Assembly: GCA_903953615.1 (NCBI GenBank)
Contig: CAJBKH010000126.1
Coordinates: 1 to 30,230, forward strand
From: an uncultured Bacteroidota bacterium
GTDB taxonomy: Bacteria > Bacteroidota > Bacteroidia > NS11-12g > UBA955
Length of the DNA: 30,230 bases
Direction of reading: 5' to 3'
Shown: positions 7,507-14,994 of the stretch, piece by piece
Layout: every line of letters begins with the position of its first letter
Position numbering within the stretch: position 1 is the first letter of the stretch
Position numbers and translations under genes: made by a program
The notes under the pieces: generated by a model
What the model was told of the DNA's origin: nothing
What the model saw: only the letters and a program-made list of their open reading frames with translations
Databases searched by the model: none

Positions 7507-9048
7507 TTAATCGAGTTGTTTTAATAAACTGCTTAAGCTAGCGGTTTGATCCATAATACCTTTGAGTTCACTAATGGCAACGCGTTGTTGTTCCATGGTA
7601 TCGCGGTTTCGCAAAGTTACAGTGTTATTTTCCATGGTATCGTAATCAACGGTAATACAATAAGGTGTGCCAATTGCATCGTTTCTTCTGTAGCGTTTGC
7701 CAATAGCATCTTTGGCTTCAGTTGTTACATTGAAATCGTATTTTAACAAGTTAATAATCTCATCAGCCTTCTCAGGCAATCCATCTTTGTTCACTAAAGG
7801 TAATATAGCCGCTTTTACTGGTGCCAATGCAAAAGGCAAAGACATGAGTGTTCTTGTTGAACCATCTGCCAAAGTTTCTTCTTTCAAAGATTCAGAGTAA
7901 ACAGCTAGGAAAAGGCGGTCGAGACCAATACTGGTTTCAACGACATAAGGTACATAACTTTCGTTCAGCTCAGCATCGAAGTACTGCAACTTTTTACCGC
8001 TAAATTGTTCGTGTTGCTTTAAATCAAAGTCGCTGCGACTGTGTATACCTTCTAATTCCTTAAAGCCAAATGGAAAATTAAATTCTATATCACATGCTGC
8101 ATTGGCATAATGCGCTAATTTAAGATGGTCGTGGAAGCGGTGTTTATTATCACCAAACCCAAAGGTGCGGTGCCATTTAATGCGGGTTTCTTTCCAGTAA
8201 TTGTAACACTCTATTTCGGTACCAGGACGCACAAAAAATTGCATTTCCATTTGTTCGAATTCGCGCATACGGAAAATAAACTGACGGGCTACAATTTCGT
8301 TTCTAAAGGCTTTACCTGTTTGCGCAATCCCAAAAGGAATTTTCATTCTGCCTGTTTTTTGTACGTTTAAGTAATTAACAAATATACCTTGTGCAGTTTC
8401 TGGTCTTAGGTAAACGGTATTAGCTTCCTCGCTCACCGAACCAATTTGCGTGCTGAACATTAAATTGAATTGACGTACTTCAGTCCAGTTTTTAGTGCCT
8501 GAAATCGGACAAACGATTTCGCAATCGATAATAATTTGGCGAACTTCTTCTAAGTTATTGTCTTCTAAAGCCTGTTTAAAACGGGCTTCGATGGCATTGG
8601 CTTTATTAATATTTTCTAATACGCGTGGATTGGTAGAACGGTAAAGTGCCTCATCAAAAGTTTCACCAAATTTATTCTTGGCTTTCTCTACTTCCTTATC
8701 GGCTTTGGCCATAATCTTCGCCATATGGTCTTCAATGAGTACATCGGCTCTATAGCGTTTCTTGCTATCTTTGTTATCAATCAAAGGGTCGTTAAAAGCA
8801 TCTATGTGACCACTGGCTTTCCAAGTAGTAGGATGCATGAAGATGGCAGCATCGATACCAACAATGTTCTGATGCATTTGCACCATGCTCTTCCACCAAT
8901 AGTCTCTTAAATTCTTTTTTAACTCGGCACCTAGCTGACCGTAATCGTATACAGAACTAAGGCCATCGTATATTTCGCTCGACTGAAAAATAAAACCGTA
9001 TTCTTTCGAGTGAGAGATGATATTTTTAAACAATTCTTCCGGATTCAT
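7507..9048 (-). CDS. glyQS: Glycine--tRNA ligase, single-chain alpha2 type
   Basis: 513 residues from ATG at 9048. A class II synthetase charging tRNA-Gly, of the archaeal/eukaryotic-like homodimeric type rather than the alpha2beta2 type. Signature segments in order: SSEIYDGLSSVYDYGQLGAE near the N-terminus, FNLMFSTQIG, YLRPETAQGIFVNYL, motif 2 AFRNEIVARQFIFRMREFEQ, the motif 3 region ETSIGLDRLFLAVY, then a C-terminal anticodon-binding domain (VNKDGLP to the end). An in-frame TTG at 9060 would add four residues, but it is the end of the promoter -7 box, so ATG at 9048 is preferred. That leaves an almost leaderless mRNA. Monocistronic and convergent with the phosphoribosyltransferase gene. Confidence 0.97.
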   Translation of the reverse strand: MNPEELFKNIISHSKEYGFIFQSSEIYDGLSSVYDYGQLGAELKKNLRDYWWKSMVQMHQNIVGIDAAIFMHPTTWKASGHIDAFNDPLIDNKDSKKRYRADVLIEDHMAKIMAKADKEVEKAKNKFGETFDEALYRSTNPRVLENINKANAIEARFKQALEDNNLEEVRQIIIDCEIVCPISGTKNWTEVRQFNLMFSTQIGSVSEEANTVYLRPETAQGIFVNYLNVQKTGRMKIPFGIAQTGKAFRNEIVARQFIFRMREFEQMEMQFFVRPGTEIECYNYWKETRIKWHRTFGFGDNKHRFHDHLKLAHYANAACDIEFNFPFGFKELEGIHSRSDFDLKQHEQFSGKKLQYFDAELNESYVPYVVETSIGLDRLFLAVYSESLKEETLADGSTRTLMSLPFALAPVKAAILPLVNKDGLPEKADEIINLLKYDFNVTTEAKDAIGKRYRRNDAIGTPYCITVDYDTMENNTVTLRNRDTMEQQRVAISELKGIMDQTASLSSLLKQLD

Positions 9049-9057
9049 AACTTGCCG

Positions 9058-9065
9058 CAAATATA
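9058..9065 (-). promoter_or_regulatory. -7 promoter box of glyQS
   Basis: TATATTTG on the minus strand, a full match to TAnnTTTG, ending 9 bases before the ATG at 9048. The -33 position (about 9085) lies inside the dispersed repeat and shows no TTG. Confidence 0.55.
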
Positions 9066-9076
9066 GTATTTGGTAT

Positions 9077-9177
9077 TTAGTTAATAGTTAATAGTTATTA
9101 AGGGAACTGCCAATTTTTCAATTTATTGCATTACTATGTCAACCGAATAACTTAATAACTCAATAACCAATAACTAA
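9077..9177. repeat. Dispersed imperfect palindromic repeat, copy 1
   Basis: The left arm (9077-9104) is built from TTAGTTAATAG/TTATTAAG elements. The right arm (9151-9177) is an imperfect reverse complement (CTTAATAACTCAATAACC...). The left arm is 27 of 28 identical to the left arm of a second copy at 14935-14962, so this is a genuine dispersed intergenic repeat. Here the loop is long (46 bases). It overlaps the -33 position of the glyQS promoter. Confidence 0.75.
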
Positions 9178-9264
9178 AAAATAGTCATCTTGGTTGATTA
9201 AATTTTCGAAAACGCAAAATTATTTTACAATTATTTTAAAAAATTAATGAGATGAGCCGAATGC

Positions 9265-9272
9265 TATATTTG
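9265..9272 (+). promoter_or_regulatory. Promoter-like -7 box reading into the cryptic 9.3-9.6 kb locus
   Basis: TATATTTG, a full -7 match on the plus strand, with no -33 TTG at 18-20 bases. A transcript from here would cross both palindromes and the 35-codon ORF. It could be coincidental in AT-rich DNA. Confidence 0.3.
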
Positions 9273-9329
9273 ACGGGTATTTGCCGACTTTTGAGTAGTA
9301 TTATTTCCCTACAAAAAAGTACGTTTTAT

Positions 9330-9351
9330 GAGGACTATGCACATAGTTCTC
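9330..9351. promoter_or_regulatory. 22-bp near-perfect palindrome, operator-like or hairpin
   Basis: Arms GAGGACTATG (9330-9339) and CATAGTTCTC (9342-9351) around a 2-base centre. Only one pair is not Watson-Crick, and in RNA it would be G-U. The tiny centre favours a dimeric protein site over an RNA hairpin. The cognate factor is unknown. Confidence 0.5.
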
Positions 9352-9400
9352 AACATACATTTGTCAAAATAATGTCTTTTTTAAATAAATATTGAGAGGT

Positions 9401-9417
9401 TGTGAAACGTTTTCACA
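9401..9417. promoter_or_regulatory. LacI/GalR-type operator-like palindrome
   Basis: Arms TGTGAAA (9401-9407) and TTTCACA (9411-9417) around CGT. The core TGAAACGTTTTCA has the central CG and the half-site style of LacI-family operators. No LacI-family regulator is encoded in the window, so the partner is unknown. It lies 70 bases upstream of the 35-codon ORF and over 330 bases from glyQS. Confidence 0.45.
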
Positions 9418-9486
9418 TTTTTGTGCGTCTAATATAAAAATGAGGTACAATAATTGGAATCATTTTTGTGTTATACTATAAAATTA

Positions 9487-9594
9487 ATGACAACTGACAA
9501 AAACATAGCGAAAGTTAAAAACAGAAGAAGGGGAATGGAGAAACCTATCCGCAAGGAAGGTGAAGGCATTAAACAAGGACCTGCAGGGATTTAA
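9487..9594 (+). CDS. Possible 35-residue basic peptide
   Basis: ATG at 9487 to TAA at 9592-9594. The peptide is strongly basic and hydrophilic: Lys/Arg-rich (KVKNRRRGMEKPIRKEG), with few hydrophobic residues and no membrane segment. Its base composition is richer in G than the flanking DNA, which sets it apart from random AT-rich sequence. An AT-rich TTATACTATAA stretch precedes the ATG. It faces prfA convergently, with 11 bases between the stops. No family is recognised. Alternatively this stretch is the 3' part of a non-coding RNA. Confidence 0.35.
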   Translation: MTTDKNIAKVKNRRRGMEKPIRKEGEGIKQGPAGI

Positions 9595-9605
9595 ATAATT
9601 GTTAT

Positions 9606-10679
9606 TTAAACCACAGTTCCTTCTTGCATTCTTTCTGCGTTTTCTGCCACCTTCAAGGCGTCTATCATGCCCTGTATATCACCACCTAAAAAAGCGTCTA
9701 ACGCATAGATGGTCATATTGATTCTGTGATCGGTTACTCTACTCTGAGAAAAATTATAAGTCCTTATTTTAGCACTTCTATCGCCACTGGCCACCAATGT
9801 TTTTCTTGTATTGGCAATTTTTGAGTTGTGTTCTTCTAAAGCTTTTTCGTACAACTTTGTTCTCAACATTGCCATCGCACGCTCTCTATTGCCTAACTGC
9901 GAACGCTCAACCTGACAAACAACCACAATGCCTGAAGGACGGTGGGTTAATTGTACTTTGGTTTCAACTTTATTAACGTTCTGACCTCCAGCACCACCAC
10001 TTCTACTGGTTTGCATATCGATATCAGCAGGATTCAATTGCACATCCACATCTTCGGCTTCGGCTAGCACGGCAACTGTTGCAGCAGAGGTGTGTACACG
10101 ACCAGCACTTTCGGTTTTGGGTACCCTTTGCACACGGTGAACACCACTTTCATATTTCATATCACCGAATACATTGTTGCCTGTTACTTCTAAAATTACT
10201 TCTTTGTATCCGCCAGCTGTACCTTCATTTTCATCTAAAATTTCTACTTTCCAACCGCGGTTTTCGCAGTAACGCATGTACATTTTCATAAGGTCGCCTG
10301 CAAACAAACTGGCTTCATCACCACCGGTACCTGCCCTAATCTCTATAATTGCATTCTTCGCATCTTCAGGGTCTTTAGGAATCAATAAAAGTTTTATTTT
10401 TTCCTCTAAGGGGCCAATCTTAGCTTCCATATCATCGGCCTCTTGTTTGGCCATTTCTTTGATCTCTGGATCTTTCTCATTGGCCAATAAATCTTTGGCT
10501 TGTTGGTAATAATTTAAAGTATTGCGGTACTCATTGGTGGCTTCAACAATGTCTTTTAAATCACTGTATTCTTTGTTAAGTTGCGTAAAACGCTTCATAT
10601 CCGACATGGTATCCGGACTACTTAACAATAATTCTACTTCACGGTAACGACCTTCGATGGCTTCTAATTTTTCTAACAT
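9606..10679 (-). CDS. prfA: Peptide chain release factor 1
   Basis: 357 residues, full length. It recognises UAA and UAG stop codons and triggers peptide release on the ribosome. The catalytic GGQ loop is GGAGGQNVNK (GGQ at residues 231-233). The codon-recognition tripeptide region reads RVPKTESAGRVHTS, with P187 and T189 in the PxT arrangement that distinguishes RF1 from RF2 (SPF). The N-terminal helical domain (residues 1-100) and the IRAGTGGDEASLFA block are typical. It is the last gene of an operon with the LpxH-like phosphatase and a secreted protein: its ATG is 21 bases after the stop of the preceding gene. No terminator is seen immediately downstream. Confidence 0.98.
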   Translation of the reverse strand: MLEKLEAIEGRYREVELLLSSPDTMSDMKRFTQLNKEYSDLKDIVEATNEYRNTLNYYQQAKDLLANEKDPEIKEMAKQEADDMEAKIGPLEEKIKLLLIPKDPEDAKNAIIEIRAGTGGDEASLFAGDLMKMYMRYCENRGWKVEILDENEGTAGGYKEVILEVTGNNVFGDMKYESGVHRVQRVPKTESAGRVHTSAATVAVLAEAEDVDVQLNPADIDMQTSRSGGAGGQNVNKVETKVQLTHRPSGIVVVCQVERSQLGNRERAMAMLRTKLYEKALEEHNSKIANTRKTLVASGDRSAKIRTYNFSQSRVTDHRINMTIYALDAFLGGDIQGMIDALKVAENAERMQEGTVV

Positions 10680-10700
10680 GGGATTCGGGTAAACAGAAAT

Positions 10701-11501
10701 TTAATTTTCTGAATAAGCGTGCAAAATTAAGTTATCGTCGGTTAAAATATATAGTCTTTCTTTTTCAATGCGCATGTTTTTTATTTTTTCGTTCAAACCG
10801 AGTTCTAACTTTTCTGATTTAAAGAGCAAAGGATTGTAGGAAAACAGGTTGCCATTTTTGAGGTAGACAATTTGCTGATTCACCACCTGAAAAACAGTAA
10901 TGCTATCGCTAATCAAGGTTTTGGTATAATTGATAAATGCATCAAAATTAAAGATGGCGCCGTTGTTTAAAACATACAAAGTACTATTGATATCAACCAT
11001 GCTTTCGGGCAAAATGGGACCATCGCTAATAATTGTATTCAAGGAAGCACTCTCACTAATGAACTTAGAATCTTTGCTATACTTCTTTATTTTTAAATCC
11101 GCCATGTCTACTAACCATAATTGATTGTCGAAACTCCTTGCAAAGGCTGCACACTGCGAAATACCAATGGACTCCAAGTTGGTTTCTCCTCTTAAATTTA
11201 ATAAATTATCAAGATATAGAATTTTATTTTGGTCGCGGTAAAACACATAAATTTCGAAAGGATTGGTGGCATCGATGGTTGTTATGGTGCCTAATACTTT
11301 AAAATTCGCAGTTGCTATTTTATGTCCATTTTTATCGTATTTCTCAATATCGTTGGTTGGCGAAATAATAAAAATATTGCCCATGTTGTCGGTGGTAAAT
11401 CGACTGTCCTTTTTAACGGGGATGGTATCGATAGGGCTAATTGTATTCGCTACTCCACTGATGGCAAGGGTACAAGCGAAAAGCATTAGAATGTATTTCA
11501 T
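10701..11501 (-). CDS. Secreted protein of unknown function, beta-propeller-like
   Basis: 266 residues with an N-terminal signal peptide (MKYILMLFACTLAISGVAN). The rest is a series of short repeats of the form 'D..GNIFI...ND I.KYD.NG', 'NQLWLVDMADLKIKKYS' and 'ERLYILTDDNLILHAYS', which resemble blades of a six-bladed NHL/WD-like propeller. I see no catalytic motif. Its ATG overlaps the stop of the upstream LpxH-like gene in an ATGA, so the two are translationally coupled, and prfA follows 21 bases downstream. The propeller call rests on blade-like periodicity only. A periplasmic binding or scaffolding role is a guess. Confidence 0.7.
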   Translation of the reverse strand: MKYILMLFACTLAISGVANTISPIDTIPVKKDSRFTTDNMGNIFIISPTNDIEKYDKNGHKIATANFKVLGTITTIDATNPFEIYVFYRDQNKILYLDNLLNLRGETNLESIGISQCAAFARSFDNQLWLVDMADLKIKKYSKDSKFISESASLNTIISDGPILPESMVDINSTLYVLNNGAIFNFDAFINYTKTLISDSITVFQVVNQQIVYLKNGNLFSYNPLLFKSEKLELGLNEKIKNMRIEKERLYILTDDNLILHAYSEN

Positions 11502-12250
11502 GGTTTAAATACTTTTAGTTCAATTTCGGTGCCATTCATTTCGGCATAGGTAAAATCGTTCACCCATTCTCCTAAGTTGATATAACGTGATTGCTGGCCT
11601 AAATCAATGTTCAATGGCAAATGCCTGTGTCCACAAATAAAATAATCGCAATGTTGTGTCTTTAACATTTCCTTGCAAAATAGCACGATGAATTCTTTGT
11701 CTTCACCATTAAAAACTTTGTCACTGCCCTTGTTTTGAATGCGACTGCTGCGTGATAAGTATTGTGCTAAGCCTGCGCCAATGCGCGGATGTAAAAAGCC
11801 AAAAAGTTTGATGCCAAACTGACTTCTAAATAGTTTGCGTATCCATTTATAACCGTTGTCGCCTGGGCCTAAGCCATCGCCATGGTGTAGGAATAATTTG
11901 CGACCATTGCGTTCGATGATCAGTTCATCTGAAATAACTTTAACACCCAGTTCTTTTTCTATATAGCCAAAGGTCCACATATCGTGGTTGCCTTTGAAGA
12001 AAGTAACAGGAATGCCACTGTCTGTAATTTCACAAATTTTACCAAAGAACCTCGCAAAACCTTTTGGAATCACTTGTTTGTATTCGAACCAAAAGTCGAA
12101 CACATCGCCCAATAAATAAATTTCTGAAGCATTTTGACGCGCCATTTCTAACCAATCGCAAATTAATTTTTCGCGAATTAAAGAACTTTCGTAATCGGGC
12201 ACGCCCAAGTGAAAATCGGAAGCAAAGTATATGGGTTTCTTGGTGTTCAA
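11498..12250 (-). CDS. lpxH: UDP-2,3-diacylglucosamine diphosphatase-like metallophosphatase (LpxH family)
   Basis: 250 residues. Calcineurin-like metallophosphoesterase with all metal-binding blocks in order: SDFHLG (D12, H14), LLGDVFDFW (D48), FKGNHDMW (N87, H88), HHGDG (H122, D124) and CGHRHLP (H207, H209). The order and the FDFWFEY segment match LpxH, which cleaves UDP-2,3-diacylglucosamine to lipid X in lipid A synthesis on the inner face of the inner membrane. Translation appears to start at TTG (12250), because the first conserved strand (IYFASDFHLG) begins only seven residues in and no ATG is available. First gene of the operon with the propeller-like protein and prfA. An LpxH2-like enzyme of other specificity is the main alternative. 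Confidence 0.85.
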   Translation of the reverse strand: MNTKKPIYFASDFHLGVPDYESSLIREKLICDWLEMARQNASEIYLLGDVFDFWFEYKQVIPKGFARFFGKICEITDSGIPVTFFKGNHDMWTFGYIEKELGVKVISDELIIERNGRKLFLHHGDGLGPGDNGYKWIRKLFRSQFGIKLFGFLHPRIGAGLAQYLSRSSRIQNKGSDKVFNGEDKEFIVLFCKEMLKTQHCDYFICGHRHLPLNIDLGQQSRYINLGEWVNDFTYAEMNGTEIELKVFKP

Positions 12251-12304
12251 CTGGCTTAATAGGTGACGAATTTAATTTAAAAATATTAAATCAAAAAAGT
12301 TCAA

Positions 12305-12312
12305 CAAAAGTA
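12305..12312 (-). promoter_or_regulatory. -7 promoter box of the lpxH-prfA operon
   Basis: TACTTTTG on the minus strand, a full consensus match, 54 bases upstream of the TTG start. No -33 TTG at the usual distance. Confidence 0.5.
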
Positions 12313-12404
12313 GGTCAAATTGAAAGTTATTGCTACTAATATAGAAAAGTTAGCATAATTTTACCTTAATTCGAAGCAACTAATAAAGTTCCTTTTATTT
12401 TTTA

Positions 12405-14198
12405 ATGTGCAAATTAATAAAATATGGTTTGGTTCTGCTTTGGCTGCTAGGTGGTTTGTCTGTTCATGCCAATGCAGCTATTCAAACCAATGATGCTTTA
12501 AAACTTCAGCGTTTAAAAAAAGAAGTTTCAGAACATTATTTTTCTAATGGTAAACAAGCCATGGGCACAGCAGATGAAGCCATATTGTTGGCCTATAAAC
12601 TAAAGGATTCTATTGCCTTAGCAGATTTGTTTAAGATGTATGGTGTTATGCTGTATTTTGGGGGCGACCATCAAAAGGCATTAGAATATTATTTAAAGTC
12701 GCTTAATTTTTTCAAAGCAAAAAGAGATCTAAAAGGTTGTGCGGGCGTTTACAATGAAATGGGTACTTTATATAAGAAGAGCAACCGTTTAAATGAGGCC
12801 CAAGCCATGTTCGATAATAGCTTTCAACTTTCAAGTCAAATAAAGGATACATCTTGTATGGCCAGCGCGTTGAACAATGGGGGCATTGTATTTGAAATGC
12901 ACAACGATTTAAATGCGGCCTTAAACAGTTATAACAAAGCGCTCAAATTATATGTGCAGATAATTGATTCTATTGGTCAGTCGTATTGCTTTGAAAACAT
13001 TGGTGGGATTTATTTGATGCAAAAAAACTTCGGATTAGCGGAACAATTTTTATTAAAAAGTTTGACTTATAGAATTGCTAAAAAGATGGATCAACCCATT
13101 GCGTTTTCATATTTGTATTTGGGCGATTTATACCAACAAAAGGGTGGTTATTTAAAAGCCATAAGCATGTATGAAAAAGCATTGAAATTATCTAAAACAT
13201 TGCAATATCCGGATTTGCAACAGCGCGCTTATTATGCACTTGCAGGAGTTAACAAGCAAGTTGGTGCATTTGAGAAGGCCCTCGTATATTATACCAAAGC
13301 AACAAGCATTAAGGATAGTTTGTTTAGTGCCATGAGAAGCCAACAGCTTACTGAAATTCAAACAAAGTATGAAGTTGAAAATAAGGTACAAGAAAATACA
13401 TTGTTAAAACAAAAACTAGAACTTGAAGGTCAAAGGGCGAGTAATAGGAACTTAATTTTATTGGTCTTTCTAATTTCACTATTCTTGTTAGTAATTGGGG
13501 GCTTATTTTATTACAAACGCAGGCAAATTGAATTGGAATTGCAAACAAATACCAAAATACAAAATGCGGAACAAGAACAAAGACTTAGAATTTCGCATGA
13601 TTTACACGACCATGTGGGGGCACAATTAAGTTATGTTGTAAGTAATTTGGATATTGCGAATGCGGAATTCAGAAAACAACACTACGATTCAAAAAGGTTA
13701 ATGTCTGTTACAGAAATGAGTAAGCAAGCCATCTTGACCTTACGCGAAACCGTTTGGGCACTAAGTAATGAAGCCATTTCAATAGAAGCATTTTCCGATA
13801 AATTTAAGGCGTATGTGCAAAAAATGAGTGAGTTTTCAACCGATGCCGAAATTACTATAGTGGATCAAATTGAGCGCAATGAAACTTTGCCACCAAATGT
13901 TGCTTTGCATTTGTTTAGAATTTGCCAAGAGGCCTTTAGTAACGCCTTAAAGCATGCCCAAGCAACAAAAATAAGTATTGTATTTTCCAGTTCAAAAACC
14001 ATGCTTTTTCAATATAAAATACACGACAATGGCATCGGTTTTGATACTGATGAAGCGCGCAAGAAGGGGCATTATGGTTTACAGAACATGCAGTACCGTG
14101 CAGCAGAAATAGGCGCTAATTATAACTTGCAAACAAGTGTTCAAAGCGGCACAGAAATTCTTATTTCTATTCAAGCCAAAAATACTACATATGCGTAA
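12405..14198 (+). CDS. TPR-containing sensor histidine kinase (HisKA_3 type)
   Basis: 597 residues. Signal peptide (residues 1-24), then about six tetratricopeptide repeats (roughly 50-310; for example ALEYYLKSLNFF and AISMYEKALKLS) on the outside of the inner membrane, a short coiled coil (315-345), one membrane segment (about 350-369), and the kinase core. The phosphoacceptor motif RISHDLHDHVG (H401) is the HisKA_3 form used by NarL/DegS-like kinases. The ATPase domain shows the N-box QEAFSNALKHA (N513), HDNGIGFD and GHYGLQNMQYRA. The TPR sensor probably binds a protein or peptide. It is followed after 35 bases by its LuxR-type response regulator, and the pair is presumably co-transcribed. 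The signal and regulon are unknown. Confidence 0.93.
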   Translation: MCKLIKYGLVLLWLLGGLSVHANAAIQTNDALKLQRLKKEVSEHYFSNGKQAMGTADEAILLAYKLKDSIALADLFKMYGVMLYFGGDHQKALEYYLKSLNFFKAKRDLKGCAGVYNEMGTLYKKSNRLNEAQAMFDNSFQLSSQIKDTSCMASALNNGGIVFEMHNDLNAALNSYNKALKLYVQIIDSIGQSYCFENIGGIYLMQKNFGLAEQFLLKSLTYRIAKKMDQPIAFSYLYLGDLYQQKGGYLKAISMYEKALKLSKTLQYPDLQQRAYYALAGVNKQVGAFEKALVYYTKATSIKDSLFSAMRSQQLTEIQTKYEVENKVQENTLLKQKLELEGQRASNRNLILLVFLISLFLLVIGGLFYYKRRQIELELQTNTKIQNAEQEQRLRISHDLHDHVGAQLSYVVSNLDIANAEFRKQHYDSKRLMSVTEMSKQAILTLRETVWALSNEAISIEAFSDKFKAYVQKMSEFSTDAEITIVDQIERNETLPPNVALHLFRICQEAFSNALKHAQATKISIVFSSSKTMLFQYKIHDNGIGFDTDEARKKGHYGLQNMQYRAAEIGANYNLQTSVQSGTEILISIQAKNTTYA

Positions 14199-14233
14199 TG
14201 TTAAATTAGACAGAACCTTTGTTACTTTGAACT

Positions 14234-14923
14234 ATGATTAGTTTTACCAAAGTTGCCATTGTCGATGATAAGCAACCCAATCGGGTATCATTGAACGAAC
14301 GCTTAAGTGCAGCTCATGAATTTGAAGTTGTATTTATGGCAGTGAATGGAAAAGACTTTATGGATAAAATGAAATCATGTCCAAAAGATAATTTACCAGC
14401 CTTGGTTTTAATGGATATTGATATGCCAGTGATGGATGGCATTGAAACAGTGAAAATGGCCAATCAAATTTACAAGGATGTGAAATTTTTGATGGTGACT
14501 GTTTTCGATGATGATGAAAAAATATTTGAAGCTATTAAAGCAGGTGCAAGTGGGTATTTGTTAAAAGATGAGCCAAGCAAAGTAATTGCCGATGCCATTC
14601 GCGAGGTATTGGAATTTGGCGGTGTGCCTATGTCGCCAAGGGTGGCCCGCAAAGCCATGAACCTTCTAATGAATGCCAAGTTAGAAAGTTTGCCCAAAGA
14701 CGCACCAATTGATGATTACCAATTAAGCAATCGAGAAATGGATATTTTGAAATTGATGGTAGACGGATACGACTATAAAATAGTAGCCGACAAGTTGTTT
14801 ATCAGTCCGCATACTGTTAGAAAACACATCGCCAATATTTACGAAAAATTGCATGTTTGTAGCAAGGTAGATGCAGTTAAGATTGCTATGAAAAAGGGTT
14901 GGTTTGGCGCCCTTTTTATTTAG
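14234..14923 (+). CDS. LuxR/NarL-family response regulator
   Basis: 229 residues. Receiver domain (residues 5-125) with the acidic pair D11/D12, phosphorylation site D61 in LVLMDIDMPVMDG, and the conserved Lys in GYLLKDE. A C-terminal LuxR-type helix-turn-helix (about 163-225) reads LSNREMDILKLMVDGYDYKIVADKLFISPHTVRKHIANIYEKL. It is the cognate partner of the histidine kinase 35 bases upstream and would bind DNA after phosphorylation. A TTACTTTG stretch (14222-14229) just before its ATG could be a secondary promoter. An apparent intrinsic terminator is embedded in its last codons. It faces the ABC exporter gene. Confidence 0.95.
   Translation: MISFTKVAIVDDKQPNRVSLNERLSAAHEFEVVFMAVNGKDFMDKMKSCPKDNLPALVLMDIDMPVMDGIETVKMANQIYKDVKFLMVTVFDDDEKIFEAIKAGASGYLLKDEPSKVIADAIREVLEFGGVPMSPRVARKAMNLLMNAKLESLPKDAPIDDYQLSNREMDILKLMVDGYDYKIVADKLFISPHTVRKHIANIYEKLHVCSKVDAVKIAMKKGWFGALFI
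14891..14917 (+). terminator. Intrinsic terminator inside the 3' end of the response regulator gene
   Basis: Stem AAAAAGGG (14891-14898) / CCCTTTTT (14910-14917) with an 11-base loop, followed by ATTT. The hairpin ends before the stop codon at 14921-14923, so the terminator overlaps coding sequence. The stem is rich in A-T, so strength is uncertain. Confidence 0.5.
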
Positions 14924-14934
14924 AAAAATAGTTC

Positions 14935-14994
14935 TTAGTTAATGGTTAATAGTTATTAAGGGCGCACCCAATAACCCAATAACTCAATAACTAA
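14935..14994. repeat. Dispersed imperfect palindromic repeat, copy 2
   Basis: Left arm 14935-14962 (TTAGTTAATGG...TTATTAAGGG) and right arm 14967-14994 (CCCAATAACCCAATAAC...TAACTAA) fold into a long imperfect hairpin with a 4-base centre. The left arm is 27 of 28 identical to copy 1 at 9077-9104. The copy lies between convergent genes, and its right arm supplies the TAG stop codon of the ABC exporter gene. Confidence 0.8.

Larger units (their letters stand above)
9049..9605. other. Long intergenic region between glyQS and prfA
   Basis: 557 bases holding, from left to right: the glyQS promoter, a dispersed palindromic repeat (9077-9177), a plus-strand TATATTTG box (9265-9272), a 22-bp near-perfect palindrome (9330-9351), a LacI-type operator-like palindrome (9401-9417) and a 35-codon plus-strand ORF (9487-9594). 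No terminator is seen directly after prfA. Confidence 0.6.

Noticed and set aside
9401..9417. Catabolite (cre) site bound by CcpA
   Set aside because: The core fits a cre-like pattern, but CcpA control belongs to Firmicutes and does not fit this organism; only a generic LacI-family operator is suggested.
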